Shown piece after piece: positions 1 to 9,162 of a DNA stretch of 64,000 nt. How positions within the stretch are numbered: position 1 is the first letter of the stretch; each line of letters begins with the position of its first letter. The position numbers were made by a program, and so were the translations under genes. The notes under the pieces were generated by a model. It had not been told where the DNA came from. It saw nothing but the letters and a program-made list of their open reading frames with translations, and ran no database searches. Origin of the DNA: Telluria antibiotica (GTDB lineage Bacteria; Pseudomonadota; Gammaproteobacteria; Burkholderiales; Burkholderiaceae_D); the NCBI RefSeq assembly GCF_011682055.1, contig NZ_JAAQOM010000012.1, positions 62,001 through 126,000 of the forward strand, given 5' to 3'.

Positions 1-105
1 TACGAGCAGGGCTGGCCGGACGACACGCTGCTGGAGTTCGACTTCATGGACGACGATGCGCCCGCCGCGGTCCGGACGTCGCCTGCTGCCGGAGCACGGT
101 CATGA
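1..105 (+). CDS. C-terminal end of an unidentified protein (5' partial)
   Basis: An open frame runs from the first base to a TGA at 103-105. The 34 visible residues are acidic in the middle (DDD near residue 17) and show no domain I recognise. The stop overlaps the ATG of the next gene (ATGA at 102-105), so the two are probably translationally coupled. The rest of the gene lies outside the window and no function can be given. Confidence 0.5.
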   Translation, partial: YEQGWPDDTLLEFDFMDDDAPAAVRTSPAAGARS

Positions 106-470
106 CAGGACATTCGATCATGACGCGGGCCTGCCGCTGCATCGCGGCGTTCGTGCTCGCCGCCGCGTTCGCGGGCTGCGCCGCCACCGGCAATGGCACC
201 GTCACCACGTTGACGCAGCAGGGGGCGGCACGGGTCATCGTCATCGGCAAATCGACCAAGGCCGACATCGAGGCCGCCTTCGGTCGCGCCAACGTCACCC
301 CCTTCGCCAACGGGTATGAATTGTGGCTGTACCAGGTCGGGTATTCGAAAGCCGTGGATTCCATGCCGTACGTGAATCTCGTCGTCAGCAGCGCCGACAA
401 TAAACGGGAATTGTCGATCCTGTTCGACAAGAATGGCGTCGTGAAGAAATACCTGCTGATGGATCAGTAG
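102..470 (+). CDS. small lipoprotein, BamE/SmpA-like fold possible
   Basis: The product is 122 residues. A hydrophobic signal segment (about residues 9-25) ends in a lipobox-like AFAGC, so Cys26 would be lipidated and the protein anchored in the envelope. The mature part has a stretch (IGKSTKADIEAAFGRA) that resembles the start of SmpA/BamE-type small outer-membrane lipoproteins; this is a weak resemblance read by eye. The ATG at 102 has a GGAG seven bases upstream and overlaps the preceding stop; an internal ATG at 120 would still keep the signal peptide. No partner can be named. Confidence 0.75.
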   Translation: MTGHSIMTRACRCIAAFVLAAAFAGCAATGNGTVTTLTQQGAARVIVIGKSTKADIEAAFGRANVTPFANGYELWLYQVGYSKAVDSMPYVNLVVSSADNKRELSILFDKNGVVKKYLLMDQ

Positions 471-542
471 CGCACGCAATCCATCATGGCGGTTGCATGA
501 AATGTTGACAGGCCGGTCTTTATTGACAAGCCTGCGGAGGTA

Positions 543-689
543 TCATCGTTCGTCCGGATCGCCATACACGGCGGTACGGTGCTCGTACTCCGCCTGGCGC
601 AGCTCCCGGTCGTGATCCTTGTGGGCGAGAATGGGCCCGGCGATGCGGGCGACGATCACGAGCGCCGCGAAGGCAAGTACGTAGACCAT
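543..689 (-). CDS. small single-pass membrane protein, unknown function
   Basis: From the ATG at 689 the product is 48 residues: an N-terminal hydrophobic helix (VYVLAFAALVIVARIAG) followed by a charged tail rich in Asp, Glu and Arg. GGGAG lies just upstream of this start. An in-frame ATG at 707 would add six residues and one at 779 would add thirty. The protein matches no family I can name. It is convergent with the lipoprotein gene to its left. Its reality rests on the ribosome-binding site and the clean helix-plus-tail layout. Confidence 0.45.
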   Translation of the reverse strand: MVYVLAFAALVIVARIAGPILAHKDHDRELRQAEYEHRTAVYGDPDER

Positions 690-827
690 GGGAGCTCCCG
701 ACTCCATTTTCTTGAGTCGATCGTATTTTCTGGTCTGATCGTTGTCAACAACTATCCTCGCGCACGTGCTCACATCCACGATGAAGACAGGGCGAACCGT
801 TTTATCGCGTTCGCCCTCGATGCGCAG

Positions 828-1043
828 TCAAGGCAGCAGGCCACGGCGGCGCCTGCCGGGCACGGCGAGGATGCGCAACGCCGTGTCCAGTTGGACGCGC
901 CGGTACTCCATCGCGCGCGCGGCCGCGTGCACGCCCCGCGCGCGCAGCGCGTCCTGCACGTTGTCGGCCGTCCAGCGGTCCGTGCGCCGTTCGCCCAGCA
1001 TTTTCTTCAGCAAGCCCTTGTCGTCGATCCAGCGGTAAGTCAT
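828..1043 (-). CDS. small basic protein, unknown function
   Basis: The product is 71 residues, starts MTYRWIDDKGLLKKML and ends in a run of arginines. The start has a strong AGGAGA ribosome-binding site eight bases upstream, the main reason to call it. No signal peptide or membrane segment is visible. It has the size of a small helical accessory protein, but I recognise no family. It lies in tandem with the small genes on either side on the same strand. Confidence 0.55.
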   Translation of the reverse strand: MTYRWIDDKGLLKKMLGERRTDRWTADNVQDALRARGVHAAARAMEYRRVQLDTALRILAVPGRRRRGLLP

Positions 1044-1123
1044 GGCGGTCTCCTGTGAGTGCAGACCTCCATCGTCGCGTAATTGTGCTGTGGCAACTTA
1101 CTGGGCGTCAAACACAAAGGCGG

Positions 1124-1498
1124 TCACGACAGGCGGGCATGATTCAGGATGAGCCACGCGACGGTGATGACGACCATCCCCGTGAACGTCACGCACGACC
1201 ACGTGAAGCACCAGGCGGACAGCAGCCCGGCCTGCAGGACTTTCTCGAACAGGACGCCGAGCGCGAAATCGAACGCCGTGAGGAACGACCAGCGCCGCAG
1301 GTAGACGGGCAGGTAGCGGCTCATCTTGCGGTTGTGCTGGTGCGCGGCGTGCCGTTCGAAGAGGTTGCGCGCGGCGCTGACGTCGCGGAACAGCCAGTCG
1401 AAGAACAGGAAGCGGTAGAGCAGGCGCCGGAACGGCATGTCCGGTGGCGGCTCGCCGGCAGGGGCGGGTTGGGGTGGCGTGTCCTTGTCGATCGTCAT
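1124..1498 (-). CDS. small integral membrane protein, unknown function
   Basis: Read from the ATG at 1498 the protein has 124 residues: a proline-rich N-terminus (about 1-25), a basic stretch with aromatic patches (RRLLYRFLFFDWLF), and two hydrophobic segments near residues 70-90 and 95-118 that could form a membrane hairpin. The frame stays open upstream to 1699, but that part reads as composition noise. The ribosome-binding site is weak, so the start is uncertain. I do not recognise a family. Confidence 0.6.
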   Translation of the reverse strand: MTIDKDTPPQPAPAGEPPPDMPFRRLLYRFLFFDWLFRDVSAARNLFERHAAHQHNRKMSRYLPVYLRRWSFLTAFDFALGVLFEKVLQAGLLSAWCFTWSCVTFTGMVVITVAWLILNHARLS

Positions 1499-1670
1499 GG
1501 TTGCACCGCTGGCTTGAATGGCGTGATCACACCACCGACAGGAAGCATGTCCACGATATCCATGGTATGACAGTTGCCGTCCCGGGCGCGTTCGTTGGCT
1601 AACGTAGCGTGCGCGGGTCCACCGGACATTGTCGGCGAACGACGGTCGGGGTTTCTGAGGAGCACCAACA

Positions 1671-1699
1671 AAAGCAAAATGGGCGCACGCGGCGCCCAT
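1671..1699 (-). terminator. intrinsic terminator of cphA
   Basis: On the minus strand, 23 bases after the cphA stop, an eight-base stem (ATGGGCGC pairing with GCGCCCAT, loop of five) is followed by TTTTGCTTTTG. Stem plus U-rich tail is a standard rho-independent terminator. It closes the cphA'-cphA transcription unit. Confidence 0.75.
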
Positions 1700-1721
1700 T
1701 CCGGAGACCGAGAACAGTCGG

Positions 1722-4292
1722 TCAGCCTTCCTGCACGCGCCTGGTGATGTGCGCCAATGCCTCGTCGACCTGGTCGATGAGGATCAGCGACAGGTCGCCC
1801 GGCTGCAGGCGCGCCAGCGCCTTGTCGATGGCGACGAACTCGCCCTTGATCTCGTCGACGAACGTCGTGCGCGGCGCACCCGCGAGGCCCTCGCGCAGCA
1901 GCGCGACGACTTCGCCTTCCGAGCGGCCGCGCTGGCACTGGTCTTCGTACAGCAGCACGTCGTCGAACGCCTTGCCGAGGATGCGGGTCTGGTCGCGGAT
2001 GTCGTCGTCGCGACGGTCGCCGGCGCCCGAGATGACGACCGAGCGGCGCTTGGCCGGCATCGATTCGACGGCGCCCACGAGGGCCTGGATGGCGTCCGGG
2101 TTGTGGCCGTAGTCGGCGATCACGGTCGCGCCGCGGTAGTCGAACACGTTGAAGCGGCCGGGCGCGTTGTCGCTCTCGCCGACGAAGGTCTTGAGGCCCA
2201 GGCGGATCGCATCCCACGAGATGCCGACGGCCCATGCCGCCGCCACGGACGCCATCACGTTCTCGACCTGGAAGCCGACCACCCCACCGCGCGTGATGGG
2301 CACGTCGGCGAGCGGCACGCGCTCCTCCTTCTTGCCGTGCGCCGCGACGAGGTGGCCGCGGTCGACGTAGACGATGCGGCGGCCCTGCGCGCGGTGCTTC
2401 TGCATGACGGGCAGCGAGCTGTCCGCGGCGAAGTAGGTAACGTCGCCCTTCGTGTTGTCGGCCATGGCGGCCACGATCGGGTCGGCCGCGTTCAGCACGG
2501 CCATGCCGTTCGGCGCCACGTTCTGGATGATCACGCGCTTCAGCACCGCGAGGTCTTCCAATGTGGTGATGTAGTTCAGGCCCAGGTGGTCGCCGGCCCC
2601 GATATTGGTCACGACGCCGACCTGGCAGCGGTCGAACGCGAGGCCTTCGCGCAGCATGCCGCCGCGCGCCGTCTCGAACACGGCCGCGTCGACGTCCGGG
2701 TGCAGCAGCACGTTGCGCGCGCTGCGCGGGCCGCTGCAGTCGCCGCTGTCGATGCGGCGGCCCTGGATGTACACGCCGTCCGTGTTCGTCATGCCCGTGC
2801 GCAGGCCGGAGCTCGTGAGCAGGTGGGCGATCAGGCGCACGGTCGTCGTCTTGCCGTTCGTGCCCGTCACGGCGACGACGGGGATGCGGCCGTCGTCGCC
2901 CGGCGCGTACAGCGTGTCCATGATGGCTTCGCCGACGGCGCGGCCCTTGCCGAACGACGGCGAGATGTGCATGCGCAGGCCCGGCGCCGCGTTCACTTCG
3001 ACGATGCCGCCGCCTTGTTCCTCGATGGGTTTCAGCACGCTGTCGCACACGAGGTCGACGCCGCAGATGTCGAGGCCGACCATGTGCGCGGCCGCGATCG
3101 CGCGCGCGGCCACTTCCGGATGGACGTCGTCCGTGACGTCGGTCGCGGAGCCGCCCGTCGACAGGTTCGCGTTGTTGCGCAGGGTGACGCGCTGGCCTTT
3201 CGGCGGCACGGATTCCGCGTCGTAGCCCTGCTTGGCCAGCGAGGCGAGGGCGATGTCGTCGAAGCGGATCTTCGTCAGCGACGTCGCGTGGCCGTCGCCG
3301 CGGCGCGGGTCCTTGTTGACGATCTCGACGAGCTGGCGCACCGTGTGCGTGCCGTCGCCCACGACGTGCGGCGGGTCGCGGCGCGCGGCGGCGACGAGCT
3401 TGTTGCCGACGACGAGCAGGCGGAAGTCGTGGCCCGGCAGGTATTTTTCGACCATGATGTCGTCGCGGAATTCGGATGCGGCGGCAAAGCCCGCATCCAG
3501 CTGTTCGCGCGTCGTGACGTTCACCGTGACGCCCTTGCCCTGGTTGCCGTCCTTCGGCTTGATCACGACCGGCAGGCCGATCTCCTGCGCGGCGGCCCAC
3601 GCATCATCCAGGTCGCTCACGGCGCGGCCCAGCGGCACGGGCACGCCGGCCGCGTTCAACAATGTCTTCGTCAGTTCCTTGTCCTGGGCGATCGATTCCG
3701 CGATGGCGCCGGTGGCGTCGATCTCGGCGGCCTGGATGCGGCGCTGGCGGCTGCCCCAGCCGAACTGCACGAGGCTGCCCTCGGTCAGGCGGCGGTACGG
3801 GATGCCGCGCGCGACGGCGGCGTGCACGATCGATCCCGTCGAGGGGCCGAGGCGCACGTCTTCGTCGAGGTCGCGCAACTGCTTCAGCGCGGCGTCGAGG
3901 TCGAACGCCTCATCGTTGCGGGCGGCCGTGCACAGCTGCTCGGCCAGGGTCATGGCCAGGCGGCCGACGTCTTCCTCGCTGTATTCGACGACGACCTGGT
4001 AGATGCCGCGCTCCAGGGTGGCCGTCGTGCGGCTGAACGTGACGGGGCAGCCGGCCTGCGCCTGCAGGGCGAGCGCGGCGACTTCCAGCACGTGCGCGAG
4101 CGGGATCGTGTCGTCATGGCCGGTCGGTTGCAGCGCGCCGATGTCGGGGAACAGGGCGCGCAGGCGCGTCTCGAAGCCGGACAGCGTGCCGACCGATTCC
4201 TCCTCCGGCGTGCAGGCGACGATCGCCTCGATCGACGTGTGGTGGCTCCAGAGGTTGGGACCGCGCAGGGCCCGTACGCGAGTGACTTCCAT
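1722..4292 (-). CDS. cphA: cyanophycin synthetase (CphA1 type)
   Basis: The 856-residue product polymerises aspartate and arginine into cyanophycin (multi-L-arginyl-poly-L-aspartate), the insoluble nitrogen reserve, using ATP for both additions. An N-terminal domain (about 1-160) precedes an ATP-grasp domain (about 215-470) that adds Asp, with the KPKDGNQGKGV nucleotide loop. A Mur-ligase-like domain follows, with an intact P-loop GTNGKTTT (Lys481), and a complete C-terminal lobe; it adds Arg. Length is close to the usual 870-900 residues. The ATG at 4292 has an AAGGAAAG ribosome-binding site and starts the conserved MEVTRVRALRGPN. The gene lies 80 bases downstream of cphA' on the same strand and is followed by a terminator. 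No cyanophycinase gene is visible in the window. Confidence 0.95.
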   Translation of the reverse strand: MEVTRVRALRGPNLWSHHTSIEAIVACTPEEESVGTLSGFETRLRALFPDIGALQPTGHDDTIPLAHVLEVAALALQAQAGCPVTFSRTTATLERGIYQVVVEYSEEDVGRLAMTLAEQLCTAARNDEAFDLDAALKQLRDLDEDVRLGPSTGSIVHAAVARGIPYRRLTEGSLVQFGWGSRQRRIQAAEIDATGAIAESIAQDKELTKTLLNAAGVPVPLGRAVSDLDDAWAAAQEIGLPVVIKPKDGNQGKGVTVNVTTREQLDAGFAAASEFRDDIMVEKYLPGHDFRLLVVGNKLVAAARRDPPHVVGDGTHTVRQLVEIVNKDPRRGDGHATSLTKIRFDDIALASLAKQGYDAESVPPKGQRVTLRNNANLSTGGSATDVTDDVHPEVAARAIAAAHMVGLDICGVDLVCDSVLKPIEEQGGGIVEVNAAPGLRMHISPSFGKGRAVGEAIMDTLYAPGDDGRIPVVAVTGTNGKTTTVRLIAHLLTSSGLRTGMTNTDGVYIQGRRIDSGDCSGPRSARNVLLHPDVDAAVFETARGGMLREGLAFDRCQVGVVTNIGAGDHLGLNYITTLEDLAVLKRVIIQNVAPNGMAVLNAADPIVAAMADNTKGDVTYFAADSSLPVMQKHRAQGRRIVYVDRGHLVAAHGKKEERVPLADVPITRGGVVGFQVENVMASVAAAWAVGISWDAIRLGLKTFVGESDNAPGRFNVFDYRGATVIADYGHNPDAIQALVGAVESMPAKRRSVVISGAGDRRDDDIRDQTRILGKAFDDVLLYEDQCQRGRSEGEVVALLREGLAGAPRTTFVDEIKGEFVAIDKALARLQPGDLSLILIDQVDEALAHITRRVQEG

Positions 4293-4372
4293 AGATCTTT
4301 CCTTTAGGGTCTTGCGCGCCACCGCTCCTGGCAGCTGGCGCGCGCAGGCCCGGTCGTACCGGGCACGTATCG

Positions 4373-6550
4373 TTATTGAGCCTTGCCCTGTTTGGCGGCC
4401 GCGTCGAAGGTACGCAGGCCGGCGCAGATCAGGTCCGTCGGGACGTCCAGCGCCCATCCGGCCAGCGCTGCCGCGAGCAGGGCGTCCGGTTGCGCGGCGG
4501 TGGCGGGCTTGACCTTGTCCATGCCCAGCAGCGGCATCTCTTCGCCGCCCTGGGCCAGCACGATGTGCCCGCCGCGCACGAACGCGACGCGCCCGCCCGC
4601 GGCGCGGTGCGCCTGCAGGGTGGCGTTGGCTTCGTCCTGCGCGTAGAACAGCACGGCGCCGTCGCACAGGTCGGCGAGGGCGGTCACGCGGGTGTCGGCC
4701 GCGTTCAGCACGGCCGCACCGTCGGACAGCACGACGTCCACCTGGCTGCGCACGACGTTGTACAGCGCATCGTCGTCGCGCACGTACAGGTCGGCCACGT
4801 CGGCGACGTCACACATGTCCGTCACGATGCCGACCTGGCAGCGGTCGTACGGCAGGCCTTCCGACAGGATCGTGCGCGCGTTCGATTCGAACACGGCGGC
4901 CTGCACGGTGCGGTTGATCAGCAGGCGCTGGCCCGCGTCGAAGCGCGTGCCGTCCTGCGCCGTCACGCGGCGGCCGTCGAGGAACAGGCCTTCTCGGTTC
5001 GCCACGCCCACGTGCTTGCCGGCCAGGTTCAGCACGGTGCCGACGAGGCGCGCGGCCAGCGCGGCGTCCGTGCTGCCGGTGATACCCACGACGGGGATGC
5101 GGCCCGTCTCGCCTTCCGCGAACAGGTGCTCGACGATGGCCTTGCCGACGTCGCGCGGCTGGCCGTTCGCGGGCTTGATGTGGGCGAGCAGGCCGGGGCT
5201 GGAATTGACTTCGATGATGGCGCCGCGTTGTTCCTCGAGCGGACGCGAGATGTCTTCGCACACGAGGTCGATGCCGGCGATGTCCAGGCCGACGACGCGC
5301 GCGGCCAGGCCGGCCATGTACGCGACGTCCGGGTGGACGTCGTCCGTGACGTCGTCCGCGACGTTGCCGTTCAGCTGGATCAGCACTTTCTGGCCCGCTT
5401 GCGGGACCGAATCGGGCGTGAGGCCCTGGCGTTTCAGGTCCAGCTGGATTTCGCTGTCGTGCGGCGTGACGAGGCCGAGCGGGAATTCTTCCGAGTCGCC
5501 GCGGCGCGGGTCGATGTTGATCTGGCTGTCGCACAGCTGCGTGACCGTGGACACGCCGTCGCCGACGACCCACAGCGATTCGCCCTTGGCGGCCGCGACG
5601 ACTTTCGAGCCCACGACGAGCAGGCGGTGTTCGTTGCCGGGAATGAAGCGCTCGACGAGCACGGCGCTGGAATCGCCTTCCTCGGCCGCGATGGCGTAGG
5701 CGGCGTGCACGTCCGCTTCCGACATCAGGTTCAGCGATACGCCGCGGCCGTGGTTGCCGTCGACGGGTTTCACGGCGACCGGCAGGCCGATGTCCTGCGC
5801 TTCTTCCCACGCGGCCTGCGCGCTGCGCGCGATCGAGCCCTCGGGCACCGGCACGCCGCAGGAAGCGAGCAGGGTCTTCGTCAGGTCCTTGTCGCTGGCG
5901 ATGGATTCGCCGATCGCGCTCGTGCGGTCCGTCTCGGCCGTCCAGATGCGGCGCTGCGCGGCGCCGTGGCCCAGTTGCACGAGGTTGCCTTCCGTGAGGC
6001 GGATCGACGGGATGCGGCGGTCGGTGGCCGCGTCGACGATGTGGCCCGTGGACGGGCCGAGGCAGTAGCGGTCGACGAGTTCCGTCAGTTCCGCGACCTT
6101 GGCCTGCAGGTCGAACGGGGTGTCGTTGATGGCGGCCATCAGCAGCGCATGGCCTGCCTCCAGCGCGGCACGGCCGACGGTCCCGTGGCGCGTGCGGAAT
6201 GCCATCTTGTAGATACCGCGGTCCGCTGTGGAGCGGGTTTTACCGAAACCGGTCTTCATGCCGGCCAGGTTCTGCAATTCGAGGACAACGTGTTCAAGGA
6301 TGTGGCCGGCCCACGTACCGTCGCGCAGGCGCTCCAGGAAGCCGCCCCGTTCGCCAACGCCGCAGCGGTGTTCGATCAGTCCCGGCAGCCAGGCGGTCAG
6401 GCGTTCATACAGGCCGGGAAGGGTGTTCGAAGGACATTCTTCGAGTTCGCCGAGGTCGAGCCATGTTTCGATGACAGGGCGGTAGGTCCAGATGTTCGGG
6501 CCACGGAGGTGGCTTACACGAAGAATTGCAATGTCTTTCTTATATGTCAT
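4373..6550 (-). CDS. cphA': second cyanophycin synthetase, CphA2-like, degenerate Mur domain
   Basis: The 725-residue product shares the CphA N-terminal domain (HLRGPNIWTYRPVIE near residue 14) and an ATP-grasp domain with KPVDGNHGRGV. The Mur-like half has lost its P-loop: where CphA reads GTNGKT this protein reads GSTDAA (492-497), so the catalytic lysine is replaced by alanine. The chain also stops at the point where CphA continues into the third Mur lobe, which is missing. In cyanobacterial CphA2 a similar loss goes with use of beta-aspartyl-arginine dipeptide and one ATP site; whether this protein does the same is inference. It is the first gene of the cphA'-cphA unit. An 11-bp hairpin sits just upstream of its start. 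Confidence 0.9.
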   Translation of the reverse strand: MTYKKDIAILRVSHLRGPNIWTYRPVIETWLDLGELEECPSNTLPGLYERLTAWLPGLIEHRCGVGERGGFLERLRDGTWAGHILEHVVLELQNLAGMKTGFGKTRSTADRGIYKMAFRTRHGTVGRAALEAGHALLMAAINDTPFDLQAKVAELTELVDRYCLGPSTGHIVDAATDRRIPSIRLTEGNLVQLGHGAAQRRIWTAETDRTSAIGESIASDKDLTKTLLASCGVPVPEGSIARSAQAAWEEAQDIGLPVAVKPVDGNHGRGVSLNLMSEADVHAAYAIAAEEGDSSAVLVERFIPGNEHRLLVVGSKVVAAAKGESLWVVGDGVSTVTQLCDSQINIDPRRGDSEEFPLGLVTPHDSEIQLDLKRQGLTPDSVPQAGQKVLIQLNGNVADDVTDDVHPDVAYMAGLAARVVGLDIAGIDLVCEDISRPLEEQRGAIIEVNSSPGLLAHIKPANGQPRDVGKAIVEHLFAEGETGRIPVVGITGSTDAALAARLVGTVLNLAGKHVGVANREGLFLDGRRVTAQDGTRFDAGQRLLINRTVQAAVFESNARTILSEGLPYDRCQVGIVTDMCDVADVADLYVRDDDALYNVVRSQVDVVLSDGAAVLNAADTRVTALADLCDGAVLFYAQDEANATLQAHRAAGGRVAFVRGGHIVLAQGGEEMPLLGMDKVKPATAAQPDALLAAALAGWALDVPTDLICAGLRTFDAAAKQGKAQ

Positions 6551-6870
6551 GAAAATATCCAGCCACGCGATGACCGCTCTCTCATCGCGTGGCGTTGCCT
6601 ATGTTTGCACATCGTTGGTCTTCAACGCGGTTGCCGGATCGCGGCGACCACTTCTCCTCTTTCCACAATGCACATGTTGTATACTTGCCGGAACGAAGCT
6701 TACCGTGCCGTACCGATTTCTGCCAGTCTGGCCCCTCCGATAGAATACCGTACACGCCAGTACGCTGCCTTTCAGTCCGCGCGCGTGTCAACGGCATTAC
6801 CACCCGCAACGTTCCATCGTACAGATCTGCCAGCCTTTGGTACCAACTTCGCCTTCACCGGCGGCATCAC
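6551..6870. promoter_or_regulatory. divergent control region between cphA' and the ABC gene
   Basis: This 320-base gap must carry the promoters of both divergent units. Visible structure is an 11-bp inverted repeat at 6563-6592 next to the cphA' start and an AT-rich patch around 6675-6690 containing TTGTATACTT. I could not place a convincing -35/-10 pair on either strand and see no operator palindrome like those of the nucleoside locus. Confidence 0.5.
6563..6592 (-). promoter_or_regulatory. hairpin in the cphA' 5' leader
   Basis: CCACGCGATGA (6563-6573) pairs perfectly with TCATCGCGTGG (6582-6592) across an eight-base loop. In the cphA' mRNA the stem ends 12 bases before the ATG at 6550, beside the weak GGAT ribosome-binding site. 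It has no U-tract, so it is not a normal terminator. It could tune translation or stabilise the message, or be a protein-binding palindrome in the DNA. Confidence 0.5.
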
Positions 6871-9159
6871 ATGACAACTCAACAACTTGTTCACTCCGTT
6901 CCGCCGGCACCCGTTGCCGGTTTCCTGCCTGAGCACTGGCAGGCGGACGTCGCGAAAAAGCTTGCGCCAGGGGAAAACGTTTTAAACAGCGTCGAGGTTG
7001 ACCTCGATGCGAAATTACGCTTCACCAAGGGTATCCTCGTCGTCACGAATTATCGCCTGCTCACCCGCGCACCCGGCGACACGATGTGGCGCGACTGGCC
7101 GTATCGTGCCGGTTTGACAATGCGGCACTACGACCACGCGGGCGTCGGCCACCTCGAACTCGTCGATGCCAACGGTCTGCTGGCCGCCTGGCGCTTCACC
7201 CTGGGCCAGAACCTGCAAGCCATCCGCGTCGTCGACCAGTTCCACGACCAGGTGGAAAGCCACGTCAGCGGCATCGCCGTGCAGCCGCCCGAGCAGCATA
7301 CCTGCCCCAGCTGCAAGGCGCCGCTCGAACCGGACCAGGAAGAGTGCCCCATCTGCACGAAGGTGCTGCACACCCCGCCGTCGACGTGGACCTTGTTCCG
7401 CCTGTGGCGCTTCGCGCGGCCGTACCAAGGCCAATTGCTGCTCGGATTCTTGCTCATGTTGGCAAGTACCGGCGCACACATGATTCCGCCTTACCTGACG
7501 ATGCCGCTGATGGACAACGTGCTGATTCCTTATCAGAACGGCAAGCACATCGATACGCACCTCGTCTACATGTACATGGGGGGCCTGTTCGCATCGAGCA
7601 TGCTCGCGTGGGCGCTCGGCTGGGGCCGCACGTACATCCTCGCCCTCGTGTCCGAGCGCATGGGCGCCGACATGCGTTCCGAAACCTATGAACACCTGCT
7701 GAGATTGTCTCTGGAATTCTTCGGCGGCAAGCGCACGGGCGACCTGATGAGCCGCATCGGCAGCGGCTCCGACCGCATCTGCGTATTCCTGTCGCTGCAC
7801 CTGCTGGACTTCCTGTCCGACGTCCTCATGATCATCATGACGGGCGTGATCCTGTTCAGCATCAATGCCAAGCTCGCGTTGATCACGCTCGTGCCGCTGC
7901 CGTTCATCGCGTGGATGATCCACGTCGTGCGCGACAAGCTGCGCACGGGCTTCGAAAAGATCGACCGCGTGTGGGGCGAAGTGACCAACGTGCTGGCCGA
8001 CACGATCCCCGGCATCCGCGTGGTGAAGGCGTTCGCGCAGGAGCACCGGGAAGCATCGCGCTTCCGCGAGGCGAACAAGCACAACCTGGCCGTCAACGAC
8101 AAATTGAACAAGGTGTGGTCGCTGTTCTCGCCGACCGTGTCACTGCTGACGGAGCTGGGCCTGCTCATCATCTGGTGCTTCGGCATCTGGCAGGTGAGCC
8201 AGCAGGAGATCACCGTGGGCGTGCTGTCGGCGTTCATCGCGTACAGCGGCAGGTTCTACGTCCGACTCGATTCGATGAGCCGCATCGTGTCCGTCACGCA
8301 GAAATCCGCGTCCGCGGCGAAGCGCATCTTCGACATCCTCGACCACGTGTCGAGCGTGCCGGACCCCGTCAACCCGGTCAAGCTGGACAAGGTCGAGGGC
8401 AATATCGCGCTGCGCGAAGTGGGCTTCCGCTATGGCAACCGCGCCGTCAACCGCGGCATCTCGCTGAACATCAAGGCCGGCGAGATGGTGGGCCTCGTGG
8501 GGCACTCGGGCTCGGGCAAGAGTACGCTGGTGAACCTGATCTGCCGCTTCTACGACGTCGCGGAAGGCGCGATCCTGCTGGACGGCCGCGACATCCGCAG
8601 CTTCGCCGTCGCGGACTACCGCCGCCACATCGGCCTCGTGCTGCAGGAACCGTTCCTGTTCTTCGGTACCATCGCGGAGAACATCGCCTACGGCAAGCCG
8701 GACGCGACGCGCGAAGAGATCATCGCCGCCGCCCGCGCCGCGCACGCCCACGAATTCATCCTGCGCCTGCCGCAGGGCTACGATTCGATGGTCGGCGAGC
8801 GTGGCCAGGGCCTGTCCGGCGGCGAGCGCCAGCGGATCTCGATCGCGCGGGCCCTGCTCATCGACCCGCCGATCCTGATCCTCGACGAGGCGACCTCGTC
8901 CGTCGACTCGGAGACGGAAAAAGAAATCCAGAAGGCGCTCGACAACCTCGTGCAGGGCCGCACGACGATCGCCATCGCGCACCGCCTGTCCACGTTGCAC
9001 CGGGCCGACCGCCTCATCGTGCTGGACCGCGGCCAGGTGGTGGAAGAGGGCAACCACGACGAACTGATGGCGCGCGAAGGCGCGTACTACCGCCTGTACG
9101 AGGCGCAGGCGCGCAACGTCGACCAGGACCCGGACGACGACGGCAGCAAGGACGACTGA
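6871..9159 (+). CDS. cyanophycin-associated ABC transporter with PH-like domain and zinc ribbon
   Basis: The product has 762 residues. Residues about 20-130 look like a bacterial PH-type beta domain. A zinc ribbon follows, Cys145-x2-Cys148-x10-Cys159-x2-Cys162. Then comes an exporter-type ABC unit: six membrane helices (about 170-460), Walker A GHSGSGKST near 544, signature LSGGE near 648, and Walker B ILDEATSSVD. Membrane domain and ATPase are fused, so it probably works as a homodimer in the inner membrane. Its position, divergent to cphA' and three bases before the DUF1854 gene, matches a pair I recall being named cyanophycin metabolism-associated. The substrate is unknown. The ATG at 6871 begins the conserved part; its ribosome-binding site is weak. 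Confidence 0.9.
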   Translation: MTTQQLVHSVPPAPVAGFLPEHWQADVAKKLAPGENVLNSVEVDLDAKLRFTKGILVVTNYRLLTRAPGDTMWRDWPYRAGLTMRHYDHAGVGHLELVDANGLLAAWRFTLGQNLQAIRVVDQFHDQVESHVSGIAVQPPEQHTCPSCKAPLEPDQEECPICTKVLHTPPSTWTLFRLWRFARPYQGQLLLGFLLMLASTGAHMIPPYLTMPLMDNVLIPYQNGKHIDTHLVYMYMGGLFASSMLAWALGWGRTYILALVSERMGADMRSETYEHLLRLSLEFFGGKRTGDLMSRIGSGSDRICVFLSLHLLDFLSDVLMIIMTGVILFSINAKLALITLVPLPFIAWMIHVVRDKLRTGFEKIDRVWGEVTNVLADTIPGIRVVKAFAQEHREASRFREANKHNLAVNDKLNKVWSLFSPTVSLLTELGLLIIWCFGIWQVSQQEITVGVLSAFIAYSGRFYVRLDSMSRIVSVTQKSASAAKRIFDILDHVSSVPDPVNPVKLDKVEGNIALREVGFRYGNRAVNRGISLNIKAGEMVGLVGHSGSGKSTLVNLICRFYDVAEGAILLDGRDIRSFAVADYRRHIGLVLQEPFLFFGTIAENIAYGKPDATREEIIAAARAAHAHEFILRLPQGYDSMVGERGQGLSGGERQRISIARALLIDPPILILDEATSSVDSETEKEIQKALDNLVQGRTTIAIAHRLSTLHRADRLIVLDRGQVVEEGNHDELMAREGAYYRLYEAQARNVDQDPDDDGSKDD

Positions 9160-9162
9160 ACG

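Noticed and set aside
1495..3600. A 700-codon frame overlapping cphA on the same strand
   Set aside because: Its translation is Arg/Pro-rich frame noise; cphA has all catalytic motifs in its own frame.
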